Below are positions 11,241 to 22,497 of a DNA stretch of 64,000 nt, piece after piece (the stretch's first letter is position 1; each line of letters starts with the position of its first letter). The translations under genes and the position numbers were made by a program. The notes under the pieces were generated by a model. The model was not told the DNA's origin. It saw nothing but the letters and a program-made list of their open reading frames with translations, and did not search any database. Source of the stretch: Dermacentor variabilis (Eukaryota; Arthropoda; Arachnida; Ixodida; Ixodidae); the NCBI RefSeq assembly GCF_050947875.1, contig NC_134577.1, positions 67,987,139-68,051,138 on the forward strand, written 5' to 3'.

Positions 11241-11633
11241 GTCTTCACCTCGTGCAGTTATAAATCATCTTCATTTGTTTGAATTTGCTTTGAAAGTAAA
11301 CTATGATCCACGGGGAGCTCGGTTTGATGAATATCGTGCGTGGAGAGCACCTTCCCATCGCTGAGAGGCTAAATTCAACGGCACGACCAAAGCAGCTGGA
11401 GCTGGAGCGTTGTCGAGATTGAGAAACCAGCCCCTCCACGTTGCACAATTTTGCGCGCTATTTCGCACGCTATTTCTTAATCGCCTTCATAATTCCAAGT
11501 AAAATTGGTTATTGGCAGTCTGTCCAGCAGGGTCGTACTCCCCCTGAACAATTCCGCAAACACCCAAGAAGAATAAAAAATAAACGATGATCATCTTCCC
11601 GCAAGCGCACTAGTGTCACTCTCTTGTACATGC

Positions 11634-12050
11634 ACAGGTTGTCCCACATAACTTGAGCCAAAGTTTTAAAAATGAAAGGCACTCCGGACGCGAGTTGAAC
11701 CATATGCATAATGTTGGCAGTGGTCTAGGTTACTCAGGCTATTTTTCATTTTCCCCTTAACTAAATGATTATTTAAGTTTAATTAATCAACTTTTTATGC
11801 ATTGGCTGCAGACCCCAAGCGTGATACGCATAGTTGTAGAGCACCTTGGGAAACCTCTCAATAAGATGTTTGCAACACAATATATCTCGCGTGGTCATTT
11901 TTTTCGCATTCTAAAGCAAGCCCGCTAAATATGAAGAAAAAATACCACGTGACGGGGCGATTGCGTAGTGTTATTGTGCTGTTCTCAAGCGTGCGATAGA
12001 TGAACAAGCTCGGTTGCAGCGAGACTGGCCATCGACAGAGCATTATGCCT
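11634..12050. repeat. Dispersed-repeat-like AT-rich segment (unit 1)
   Basis: Starts caggttgtcccacataactt, a phrase I associate with widespread arthropod non-autonomous repeats, and continues AT-rich. Copies at about 35465-35880 and 61219-61630 come with the delta block. Ends and superfamily are not defined here. Confidence 0.35.
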
Positions 12051-13428
12051 GGTGTAGGTATCTGGCCATGCGGCTCTTATCGCATGGCGGGGCAAATGCA
12101 TGCTGCCGGCCGTGCGTTGCATGAAGAATTTGCATGGACATGCCAGCACCACATTGCGGTCATGAATTAATGCTCGCGTCTATTGAAGTCATATTCATCC
12201 TTATACTCTTCATATTACTCCAGCAGTCATGGAATCGCCGTTCACTACGGCCGTAGGCAGCATTAGTAATCCTGCCGTTATTATCTCGAACATGCATTTC
12301 CCCCTCAATATTACCTTTTTTCGCATTGCTGCTTTCCTCCTATGCAATAGCCTCAAGCCACAACGACGTAGCTTCACTTTATTGTGAAACCATCATTGAA
12401 GCGTTCCTGTTCGTTCAGATCTTCCATAGGTATTATATTGATGCTGTCTATCACGTGACATCGAGAACCGATCGAAGAGAAGGCAAGATTACAGGGTGCA
12501 GTTGTCTCAGTATACGCACATGTTACTTCTATTGTTCAATAATGTCATTTATCATTTAAACATATATGAAGACGAGTTGAACCGAAATAGAGGAAGGTTA
12601 AGAACGGTTTCCTCAAGGAGCATCATGTCCGCCCGCTTGAAGAGAAGAAAAAAAAAGGGGGCGGCAATGGGAGGAGGAAGTAAAAGGAGGAGAAAGACGA
12701 GCAGGACATTGAACAGAAACGTAAAGCCACAAGACATGGTAACCTACACAAAAGCACTGCAGTTGAAACTCAATTTCTGTAGTTTAAAATAATTGAAGCA
12801 CAGCTTTGTATGCCTTCGCGTCGAGTTGAAGGCCCACTTTGTAACTAAATAAATCACTAAGCTCAATCCGGAGTGGCTCAAGTCGCTGGAACTTGCTCGC
12901 CAGTGGAGAGAAACAAACTGGTGGAAGTTGGGCAGCAGGATGGGTGCACCTCAGGTGTGCGTACATATACGTCATGCTTACCAGTTTTCCTTCGTAAATG
13001 CATTCGCTGTCTGGAATCGGAATCTCGATGCGAGCGCTGCCCTTTGTCCTCCGCATTCTTTGCAATAACTTAATTGCAGTTGACGTCCCTTCCTTGAGAA
13101 AAGAATCCAGTACGCAGATGCTTTTAAGAAACTATTCTTAACTCACGGCAGGAAATCTAGTCGCAATTACAAAATGCACATCTCACAATGCACGTGGCTC
13201 ACGCAGCAATTACTTCCTAAGCGTTGGCTTCGTCGCCAACGCGATTGTTGTGCTTTCGCCACCGCGTATACACAATTTTCTAATTATCTAACTGCTCATG
13301 CGGTGTCCTGTAGAAAGTAACGATATGCGTTAATAACATACAAATAAACATAATTAATGCTGCAGAGGCGCCCTTCATTGCCGTAAGGCTGTCATGCAGC
13401 TTCAGAATATTGTGACGCCGATATATCT

Positions 13429-13538
13429 TGAAAGAGCGTAGGTTAGGTCGTGTTGGTATTCCATAACTGGGGTTTTTTAGAGCACGAAAAGGGACGGAAG
13501 ACCGTGACAAGACGCGGACACAGGCAGCAGATATATCT
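13429..13538. mobile_element. 110-bp insertion with 9-bp TSD (unit 2)
   Basis: The target gatatatct is at 13420-13428 and again at 13530-13538, flanking a 101-bp insert that starts tgaaagagcgtaggttaggt. Unit 1 has a single gatatatct near 1048 and no insert. The same insertion is at 37605-37714 and 63358-63467. It contains no ORF. It may be a fragment of a larger dispersed repeat. Confidence 0.7.
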
Positions 13539-14835
13539 ATAGGGCGCAGCGACACGCTTTCGAAGCTGCCTAAACCATTCGCTGAACGCTTGTGCAAGCT
13601 ATGAGTGCAAGAAAGACCGCTCCTATTGCACAAAGTGTGACAGTTGTGCATTATAAGCCAAATACATCGTTAAACTCGAGGAACGGCTTGCGCGTGAATC
13701 GGCGTATTCTCACCGCTACGCTTTAATCAGCCTCTTCGAGTTGTCTTCTGTTATAGTTCATCACCGAATGCTGTCTTCCACATTTCCGCGTGTATAGCAG
13801 GTGCACAAAACTACTACCAAGGCTTGTGCACGACGTTTCGATTCGTGTGATTTAGAAAGCAAAACAGGAAAGAAATCACGTTTTAGAATGTGACTATCGT
13901 CTCAGGCGTGTTCGTCTTTATGCATCGGTGTACTTCATGGAGAAAGAAAGTATAGAACTGCGGATGCTTTCACTCAAACAGCAAAAAAAAAAAAACAAAT
14001 ATTACTGCCAGAATATAACTTGGAACGTCCCTATCATGTCGTTGTTTCTTCACCGTATTTACCATGAAGGAAATAATTTCTCGCGCAGGCCGTAGTTCCG
14101 TTAAGATGCTACCGTCATATCACGCTACCGTCAGACATGTTTTCATTTGCACCGAGCTACGCTGATGGTCAGAAATGTTGATTTGCAGTGAAGTTGTAGT
14201 GCAGTTGATAGGCGAAATGAACGCTAGATTGTGCACGTGTGTGCGTGCGTGTTATTGGCGTAGGTGGGCTTATTCACTTTTCGTCTGGCCTTCTTCATCT
14301 TGTATCCTTCTTTTCTTTTTCCGCGCAGGGTAGGCAACGATGTCCCGCCTGTTCGACCTCTTACTAGTAGCTTTCCCTATACATTTACTATATCTCTTTC
14401 AGACTTTCTTTACATTCATCAATGTATATGGCAGTCCTATAGTGAGAAGGTAGCACTTGTATGTGAAACACTTGCCCTTCTAAGTTCTTCTAAGTTCTTT
14501 TATGTCGCAGCTTCCGTGCAGCCTGCTGCGCCATAAAAATCCCAAATCATCATCATCATCATTGCCTTGTCTATATTCCCGTTTGCTCGCAAGAGGCCTG
14601 CCTGAATGATGTCACTGCTAGCCCTAAACATTCTTGTCTGTAAACTATTACAACGTTTTATGCATTGCGAAGTAGCGCGCCTGACTGCGCCACACTCTCG
14701 AGCTCGATTTATTCTTATTTCTTGTGACAAATTACGGCCGTATATTCAATAAAAAATAATTTTGCTCATCTTGTAGGCCAAGCAAAGGGGGCGCGTTCGG
14801 ATTGATATGACAGTTTCTAAAGACGCCATACTATG

Positions 14836-15082
14836 CAGCGCTGCAGCTCAACCGGCTGTGGAGTTGCCCCGCTGAGCTTAAGGTCCTGGGTTCGATCCCA
14901 GCCGCGGTGTGTCACATTCTGACGGATATGGAATGCAATAACTCTTGCGCGTATACTTATGTTTATCTGCAATATATGCAACGCCAGTTTGCTGACACGT
15001 ATTTCCACTTCCCCCATATTATGGCGCGCCTCATAACCATAGTGCAGTTCGTGCACGTGAAAGCCCAGAAACATAATTTTTG
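14836..15082 (+). repeat. Old Ruka-like SINE relic (unit 2)
   Basis: Same relic as at 2341-2582 (B box gggttcgatccc). This copy differs from units 1 and 3 at many positions where those two agree. Confidence 0.6.
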
Positions 15083-15447
15083 AAAGAGGCTCCGCTGTAA
15101 AGATCGACGCGTAAGAGCACTACAGACCAAGGTTATAAGTAATCATTGAGTCGGGAGCCTGCGTGAAGTCCATAGAAGCTGCTAATCTTTAGAGAAATGG
15201 CCTACGCTACCTCGCTAAGCTACCGAGCCGCTCCCTTGCTAAGGAACCTCAGAAGGTCGAGGCCCCACCTGATCCTTCTCCGACCATAGATGATTCACCT
15301 AAAACAGACCGTCAAGTCATCTCGGTACTACGTTCTCTCATGGAGGCCATTCGAGCGCTATTAGTGACATGAGCACACCGTCTGCTCGAAGCGCACTTAA
15401 AGTGCTGGACACCTTAAGCCCAGTGCTTGCATCCCTCAACTAGAAAG

Positions 15448-16142
15448 ATGGCTACCCATACCCCATCCTTCCGGAAAGAAGTCAAGGCAGCGTCCGTCAT
15501 CCATTGGAACGCCAGAGGGCTAAAATCACGAATTTCAGATTTTCATCAGTTTGTGTACACCAGTGTGTTTGCACTCATCGTCATTTGTGAGCCCAACTTG
15601 TCGAAACCAATAAGACTGTCAGGGTACGAATTTATCATGTCATCAACAAATGGTGCATGCAGCAAAATCTTCGTTTTTCTTCGTCGTGAACTCACCTATG
15701 TTTTGCAACCAATTGCGCCCTACGACGACAATCAATATATATGCATCACATTTAAAAGAACAAACTCTTGTTTACTCTCACAGGCGTGTATATATCGCCT
15801 TCCAGCAATTTCGATACCAAAAGATTTGGGGATATCTTGAGTGTTTGTCCTGCCGCATGGGTCATCATAGGAGATTTCAATGCACGCCATCCAGCATGGG
15901 GAAGTACAAGGACAAATGCAAGAGGACGAAGATTAGCAAGCATCGCCCACAACTATGGTCTTACTCTCCTGAACGATGGTAGCGCCACCTTTCTTAGAGG
16001 CGTGACATACGGCAGCTTCCTCGACCTTGCTTTCGTCTCCAATTCTCTCGCCAGATGTAAGAAGTGGTTACCAGACATTGAGACACATGGGAGTGATCAC
16101 TATCCCACCTATCTGAACATCAAAGGCTTGTCGTCTAGATGA
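15448..16142 (+). pseudogene. LINE A endonuclease domain (unit 2)
   Basis: Apurinic/apyrimidinic-type endonuclease that nicks target DNA to prime reverse transcription. The N-terminal half (frame of 15448-15838) has HWNARGLKSR near its start and an ICEPN-type acidic motif. After a frameshift near 15768 the rest continues in the other frame with TGVYISP, the signature IIGDFNARHPAWGS and a closing GSDHYP. A stop at 16140 separates it from the RT frame. The same frameshift and stop are in unit 3, so they predate the duplication. Confidence 0.85.
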
Positions 16143-16193
16143 GGCCCATGGAATACCATTCGGACGATTCAATGAGCCAACTTCAAATCTGAG

Positions 16194-17795
16194 ATGGAAG
16201 ATGCCTGCCGCGAGGGCCTACCCTCTGGGTTAGAGCAAACGATTAAAATTATGATGCAAAACGCCACTCGCATGATCACGATCTCTTCCACGCGAAATGA
16301 CTTGGACATAGAATTAGAGCGACTTCGAGAGCTTGTTCGCCGGGCGGAACGTCGATATCGGCGTACAAAATCACTCCATGACCTTAGGGCAGCCAGGAGG
16401 ATGCAGAAGAAGATTCAGCGTCGTATGGATAGATTAGCGTCGGAACGTTGGGCAACGTTTCGCCAGACACTCGACCCCCGCAAGCCACTGTCTCGCATTT
16501 GGAAAACGGTGCAAGGTCTGCGTTGCCTTCCGGAACGGCGTTTTCCATTCATGCAGCTAGCGCTTTTGCAAGGACGGCAAGACATCGATGTCGCAGAAGA
16601 CTTTTTTGCGCAGATCGCAGACCAAGCGACTCGCCAAGATCCTCTAGCCCGAGCTGACGTCCCCCATTCCCGTGATTGCCGCATGGACCTTCGTTTTACA
16701 ATGGAGGAGCTCGAAGCGGCACTAGCTCTCTGCAGGCGCTCATCATCTCCGGGTCCAGATGGTATATCATACCAGGCCTTGTGCTATCTCGGAGAGCCCG
16801 CACGGATAGAATTGTTGAGCCTTTACAACTCCTCATGGCAGGAGGGAAATGTTCCTGACGAATGGAAAGCAAGCCGCCTGGTGCCACTCTTAAAGCAGGG
16901 CAAATCCGCACTAGAACTCACTTCTTACCGCCCAATAGCGCTGGCCAGCTGGGTGGGAAAGATGATGGAACGGATGATCCTTGGCCGCATGGAATGGTAC
17001 CTTGAATACTACAAGATTTATCGGATTTCAATGGCTGGTTTCCGACATGACCGCTCTTCCATCGACAATGTAGTTGATCTCTTTTCATATGTCCAGCACG
17101 AAAGGTCCCGTAAGTGTTCATCTGCAGGTTTATTCTTGGATGTGCAAGGGGCATACGATAACGTATTACGTGAGGCCATTCTCGACGCTCTTGAGATGGT
17201 TGGCCTAGGTGGTCGAGTTCTTTTGTGGATTGCAAGTTACCTATCTGCAAGATCATTCTATGTGTTAACTGACGATGGCCCAACTACGCGACGCTATACC
17301 AGCAGTGGCGTTCCTCAAGGCGGTACTCTCAGCCCGACGCTATTCAACCTCGCTCTTGTTGGACTTGCTGAATACTTACCAACTACCATCAAAATTTCAA
17401 TATACACTGACGACATCTGTGTCTGGACTTCGGCAGTCACACGTCCTCAGATACGTGCGCGGCTTCAAAGAGCGGCCACTTTGACAGCGAACTACTTGTG
17501 TAAAGAGGGTCTCAGCCTATCACCAGAAAAATGCGCACTAGTAGCATTTACTCGCAAACCGATGACGCCTTATGTCATCTCAATCAATGGGCGGACCATT
17601 TCCTGTGTCGGAACCCACAGATTTCTTGGCGTAACTATTGATCGAGACCTCTTTTGGAGCCCGCACGTGGCCTACATGAAATGGTGCCTGACAGCAACTT
17701 TTCAGTTGTTTATATACTTGACAGGAAAGACGTGGGGGATGTCAGTAGACGAAATGCTTAAACTCTACAGGGCTCTCTTTCTCGGTTTTTTTTAA
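16194..17795 (+). pseudogene. LINE A reverse transcriptase domain (unit 2)
   Basis: A 533-codon open frame covering the RT fingers and palm. Landmarks: SSPGPDGISYQAL (about 185-196), YRPIALASWVGKMMER (245-260), motif A LDVQGAYDN (315-323), SGVPQGGTLSPTLFN (371-385), catalytic YTDD (404-407) and a GVTIDRDLFWSPH motif towards the end. It copies element RNA into DNA at the nicked target. The frame ends in a T8 run (about 17788-17795); coding continues after it in a different frame, so one base has been gained or lost there. The identical T8 lesion in unit 3 means it is ancestral or a shared homopolymer error. Confidence 0.92.
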
Positions 17796-19071
17796 GACAT
17801 AGTCTACCTGTACTGAACAACACCTGCAAGACAAATATTCGTGTTCTGCAGGCAGCGCATACTCAAGCACTCAGAGTCTGCCTTGGATTGCCCAGACGCA
17901 CGTCGACAGAGGCAACTCTTGCGATTGCTCGGGACCATCCAGTGCAAACTCACATTACGGTAGAAGCCCTGAGAACGCACATCAGACATTTTGCACGTGC
18001 CCCCTATCACCACCTTGCAGCACTGCCTTCAGACAGGCACCAAGCATTATTCTCTAAAATTTTCATCAAGTACAAGGACAAACTTCCCTCGGGCTTCACA
18101 GGTGCATCTAAACCATCGATACCCCCTTGGTATCTTATCAGCCGCACAGTCCATCTCAGTGTACCAGGAAAGGGCAAAAAGTCTGAACTGTCGTCGCCTG
18201 TGCTGAAACAACTGTCTCTGCTTCTTCTGCAGGAGAGGTACGCGGACAGTGAACACATTTATACTGATGGTTCCACAAACATCCAGTGTTCGTCTGGTGC
18301 TGTGGTTGTCGCAGCAAAAGCTGTTACCATCAGCTTTAGTGCTGACCACCCAACAACATCGACATCTGCTGAACTAGCTGCTCTCCGCACTGCACTTTGT
18401 TTCGTCAATCGGGAACCACATCGACAATGGTCAATCTTCAGCGACTCGAAGGAAGCCCTACAAGCTGTACTATCAGCTCTGCGTCGCGGGCCATTCGAAC
18501 AGCTCGTATTCGATATTATATGCCTACTCCATACATCACAGGAGAAAGGACACCACGTGACGTTTCAGTGGCTGCCAAGTCACTGCGGCGTCACTGGAAA
18601 CGAAGACGCCGTAATGCCGCTCGGGCAGCTGTTCAAGACGCACAAGAAGACGCCATACCGCTTTCACGATCCGACGCAGCTAGCAGACTTCGAGTGCTTG
18701 CACAGGAGATCACGCTCTCTTTATGGTGCACACCAAACAGCCAGACCAACCGGAGCAACCGTCAATACCACCTGTCCTCTTTGATGCATCTCTATATGCC
18801 AACTGGACCCCGCCGAAGAGAGGCGACTCTGCGTTATCGCTTGTGGCTAGGGGTGGCTTTCACGAAATCTTGCTCATTTCGCATTGGAATGGCCGACAAC
18901 GCTCTCTGCAATGCCTGTATTTACGAGGAGACGCTGGAACACATTCTTTGCTACTGTCCTGAATATAATGTTCAGCGACGGTCCCTGGCATCCGTTCTAG
19001 CGCACCTTGACACTAGACCATTGTCCCTCGACACGATTTCACATGCCGCCGACAGAAGACATCGCAGGTGA
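17796..19071 (+). pseudogene. LINE A thumb, RNase H and zinc-finger region (unit 2)
   Basis: From 17888 the frame carries RNase H motifs: HIYTDGST (first Asp), STSAELAALRTAL (Glu), FSDSKEALQ (Asp) and WLPSHCGVTGNEDA (His/Asp region). At about 18611 one base is missing relative to unit 3 (gccgtaatgcc against gccgataatgcc), so the last RNase H Asp and the C-terminus lie in another frame, which runs to 19071 and holds CNACIYEETLEHILCYC, a CCHC-type motif. This deletion is private to unit 2. Confidence 0.88.
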
Positions 19072-19859
19072 AGGCGACGAAGGGACTACTTCGGCTTCTG
19101 AAAGAGACGGGATTGGAGAAGCGGCTGTGATAGTGATTTCACCTACCAGGCCAGATTGATGGACTCTAACGGACGATGTGTGTGTACTGTGCTATGTGCT
19201 CACTCTCTCTCTCTCTCCCTTCCCCATCTCTCATCGCCCCCATCCCTCTCCCATGTGTAGCGTAGCAAACCTGTTAAGCTAAACTGGTTAACCTCGCTAC
19301 CTTTCCTTCTCCACTTGTACCTTCCTTCCTTCATTTAAGATACCTGAAAATTATTTGATGGCGAGCATCGCTGCGTGCTATATATAAATCGGAGATAGTA
19401 TAAAGTTCGCAATGTTGTTCTTTCGACAGGCACTGTTTAAGGAAGGGCTACGCAAAATGACTGCCATAAAGAAAGCGCATGTATGTATACCAATGCACCC
19501 GTTGCGTAGGGTATCCACACCAAAAGCAGGCAGCCCATAAGGACGCACTGGGATTTGGGCAGTTTCATTGGACTTTCCTTTTCTGAAAAAAGGAAGAAAA
19601 AGAAGCATGAATCAATGCTATCTGTCTCTCAAATTTAAATATTACCCCATGTGTTCCAGAAAAGACCCAGGCGATTACCTAAATGCAGCCCAGCAGGGAA
19701 AAAGAGATGATTCTATAATGCGCGTATAAATAATTGATTAGCGTGCGTACGTGCTTTCGTGCGTGCGCGTGTGTGTATTTTGCATTACATGTGCATTACG
19801 CTAGCGCTTCAACAGTCCAAGCTCACTGAGCGAAACTAGTAAACAAGTAACGAATGCGA

Positions 19860-20094
19860 CGCGCCGTGGTTGCTCAGTGGCTATGGTGCTGGGCTGCTGA
19901 GCACGAGGTCGCGGGATCGAATCCCGGCCACGGCGGGCGCATTTCAATGGGGGCGAAATGTGTAAACGCCCGTGTACTTAGATTTAGGTGCACGTTAAAG
20001 AACCCCAGGTGGTCGAAATTTCCGGAGTCCTCCACTACGGCGTGCCTCATAATCAGAAAGTGGTTTTGGCACGTAAAACCCCAAATATTATTAT
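19860..20094 (+). mobile_element. Ruka-like tRNA-derived SINE with 15-bp TSD (unit 2 only)
   Basis: 235 bp. The head looks like a tRNA with an A-box-like tggttgctcagtggctatgg and B-box-like gggatcgaatccc. The body ends cacgtaaaaccccaaatatt followed by a short (ATT) tail. It is flanked by the 15-bp duplication aagtaacgaatgcga (19845-19859 and 20095-20109). Units 1 and 3 have the empty site (near 3232 and 46105). Transcription would be by RNA polymerase III, with mobilisation by a LINE in trans. It is the best preserved and probably the youngest insertion in the window. Confidence 0.93.
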
Positions 20095-20166
20095 AAGTAA
20101 CGAATGCGAGATTGATTTGCTGTAGAGCCCCCTGCGGTATTGATACACTTCCCTACAGTGGATTTT

Positions 20167-20800
20167 ATTGCGATAGCAATTATGTGGATACTCTAGGCGC
20201 ATTTTCGATGTCGCCATCGTCGTCGTCGTGAGGTTCCGCGTAAAGTCCAAAGGCTATAAAACCGTCGGCGCGCGCCGTATGCCGCACGTGCGAGTGAAAG
20301 CGTCCGACGGTGTGCCGGTGAACGCGGCTCAATCTTACGCGCGCGAGCGAGCGTGCAACGCGGGGCGAAAGCGCGCCCTCTTCTGTCGCGCGCGACGCGC
20401 TGCGGTGAGGCGAGGGACGGGGGGAGCCGTTCTTCTCCGGCGACTGCTGCTTACGGCGCGGCCTAGCGGGCGCTGTAACTCGATAGCAATCTGCGATGTT
20501 TGCAGAGTCCGCGTTGTGCCGGGAGCTTAGTATACGCGCGGCGCTTTCGACTTTTGGTTCGCGTTTAAGCGAGAGGCAGCATGAAGGTCGATTCGATCGC
20601 TGCTGCTGCCGCGATTCCTTACTCAAGCGTTTTGAGAGAGAGTTCTAGGGGTCATTGAGCGACGTTTGTTCATGGTTACCTGTGCGCGCATGACACCATG
20701 CTTGTTAATTTAGTTTCTAAGCGAATATTTACAAGTTTATACGGCCGATAAAACTACTATCCTTTCTTCGTATAGCTATCCACTAATTTGCTATCGCAAT
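20167..20800. mobile_element. GC-rich MITE-like element (unit 2)
   Basis: Ends attgcgatagcaat (left) and tttgctatcgcaat (right) are inverted repeats of each other over about 13 bp. 634 bp, GC-rich interior, no ORF conserved in frame among copies. Confidence 0.6.
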
Positions 20801-20935
20801 GTGTGCTTCGCCTTTCGGGCGAAACTGCAACTTCATTTTTTCAATCTATTGACAACTCAGCCACACAGCCTCTTTTTTTTTTCCAGCTCCTGCCTCTGTC
20901 GCCTATATGAAAGAAGCTTTGCCAGCAGAATGTGG

Positions 20936-21161
20936 AGACCCACCGTTGTTACACGACAGCTCTGGCGTAGCGCTGTGCAATACAAGGTAGCGAGTTCCAT
21001 CCCCGCCTTCTGCGACCGCGACCTAAGAAATGCTAACAGGACCTTCTTTGGGTGCTCGTTGAATAACCTCAAGAGGTGAACACTCACCCGGACTTATCCA
21101 CTACGGCCTTCCTCACAACCCACGTTGCTGTTTCTGAACTTTAAAACCAAGAACTTCGTTC
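20936..21161 (+). repeat. Degenerate Ruka-like SINE (unit 2)
   Basis: Same relic as 4080-4300: gagttccatccccgcc in the B-box region, then gggtgctcgttgaataacct and tccactacggccttcctca in SINE order. Confidence 0.5.
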
Positions 21162-21686
21162 AATGAGGAAACTATAGTGTAGTGGCAGCTGCTAGGTTGC
21201 CTGCCTTTTTAACTGTCGCCGCGGTAATCTTCTACATGTCCTCAATAAGGCACACGCCTCCTTCAGGGATCTCCGGTGGTGCTGCATCGATCGGACTACT
21301 GTCAATTCAATGCGTGAAAAATTGTCTAATCTCAAATGCATTCCCCACAGGGACTTCGACAGCGTTTCCTTTGCCTCTCTGCACGTTAGGTTGCTCTCGC
21401 TATCTAGGTTAGCTGTAAAATATTGTCGGCCGGACATGACCACCCCACCACCGCTTCTTGCTCCTAATATTCAATAAAATATCGCCATATTTCGCTCTCT
21501 TGTTCATTGATCCCTTATCAGGCCCAACTTAAGACGATTGAGCTCGCAGTTCGTTGCGATATCGTAAATATTCTGTGTGCTCGGACTAAGGCGGGGTGCA
21601 CTATTTGAGTAGCCCGGACATTACACTGCGCAGTTTCTCAATAATCAACTAGAAAAACATAGCATGATTGAAAATACCTCCCTGAA

Positions 21687-21689
<3 letters not shown>

Positions 21690-21755
<66 letters not shown>
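21690..21755. repeat. (TA)n microsatellite (unit 2)
   Basis: About 66 bp of TA at the locus shared with 4831-4880 and 47699-47788. Confidence 0.95.
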
Positions 21756-21756
<1 letters not shown>

Positions 21757-22497
21757 CCGGCATAAAATGCAACTATGATGCTAGATATGAATGTTTACGA
21801 AAGAACATCACCGTTGAGAACAAGCTTGTAGGAAGTTTCGCACTGCTGTTGCGTAGAGCGAGCTTCGCAGGCAGGACTGAAGAAATTCGCTGCAGCTGCG
21901 GTCTGCTGGCGCCGAAAAGAAGCGTGAAAGCAGCTGCGTTAAGAGTTTATGGGCCGCAATTATTTGTGCGTTTGGTGGCGTCGTTCGCGTTTTCTTTGCT
22001 AATAAATGATTGTCTGCAAGTGGAGGGAAGCGAACAAAAACGTGTTTCAATAGCTTAAATAGCGCTGACAATAGAATGCCCTGCCGCGTGCCGATGGATG
22101 AGTGTGCTAAATTGGCCCGGTTGGTATTGATGAAAACCGTACAACTTATTCGTGTGGTAAAGAGCTCGATGCATGCGGTAATGAGCAAGTGAACAAGAGC
22201 ACGACAGGTTTACATTTCTCAGTTTATAAGCGTCGATAAATCTTTCCCGGGTAAAAAACTGAAGGGTTCACTGGCGCAGGTATCACCAGCTTGTGGATAG
22301 CGAGCGCTTCAAAAAATCTCGCGCGTTCTTTGTTTGGCGATATTATTTTTAAGGTAACTTGTATTTCTGTGTATATCTGTGCGAAAAACACGCGTGTTTG
22401 TAGTTTTTTTTCTTTTTCGAAGGCTGCCACACATATTAAACGATCGCCTGAGGCGCACAGCGCAAACCTAGCCCCTGAACCAACTTACTCGGATAGT

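Larger units (their letters stand above)
1..12248. repeat. Large tandem segmental repeat, unit 1
   Basis: This is the first copy of a large direct repeat. Its opening bases (ggccgtaggcagcatt) recur at 12249 and, with substitutions, at 36435 and 62188. It contains the alpha block (1 to about 2715), beta (about 2716-5890), gamma start (about 5891-6640) and delta (10182-12248). It lacks LINE A, LINE B and the 110-bp and 344-bp insertions found in the later units, so it preserves their empty sites. It carries its own TTAA element and RTE fragment. It is clearly more diverged from units 2 and 3 than they are from each other. The boundaries are an arbitrary phase of the repeat. Confidence 0.85.
10182..12248. 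other. Delta block (unit 1)
   Basis: Aligns to 34056-36434 and 59811-62187. No gene is recognised. It contains a minus-strand LINE 3' end (11034-11240) and a dispersed-repeat-like stretch (about 11634-12050). The unoccupied target aatgcatgct at 12095-12104 is where units 2 and 3 carry a 344-bp insertion. Confidence 0.7.
12249..15192. other. Alpha block (unit 2)
   Basis: Apart from the 110-bp insertion (13429-13538) and the SINE relic (14836-15082) nothing is recognised. Open frames such as 13280-13651 on the minus strand recur in units 3 and 4 only because the DNA is duplicated; they have no recognisable domain. Confidence 0.65.
15193..19331 (+). mobile_element. LINE A, RNase H-bearing non-LTR retrotransposon (unit 2)
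   Basis: About 4.1 kb, 5'-truncated. It starts in what looks like the ORF1 C-terminus (frame through about 15215-15371), then apurinic-type endonuclease, reverse transcriptase, RNase H and a C-terminal CCHC motif, then a 3' UTR with CT-rich tracts, a palindromic stem near 19270 and a (CTTC)n end. The domain order places it among RNase H-bearing LINEs (I superfamily and relatives). It is inserted between alpha and beta; unit 1 lacks it. No clear TSD. The element is interrupted by stops and frameshifts and is dead. Confidence 0.9.

Noticed and set aside
13280..13651. 123-codon minus-strand frame recurring in units 3 and 4
   Set aside because: It spans the 110-bp insertion and has no recognisable domain; it recurs because the DNA is duplicated.
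19860..19935. Possible functional tRNA gene
   Set aside because: It is the tRNA-derived head of a SINE: followed by a SINE body, flanked by a TSD, and without a proper acceptor stem.
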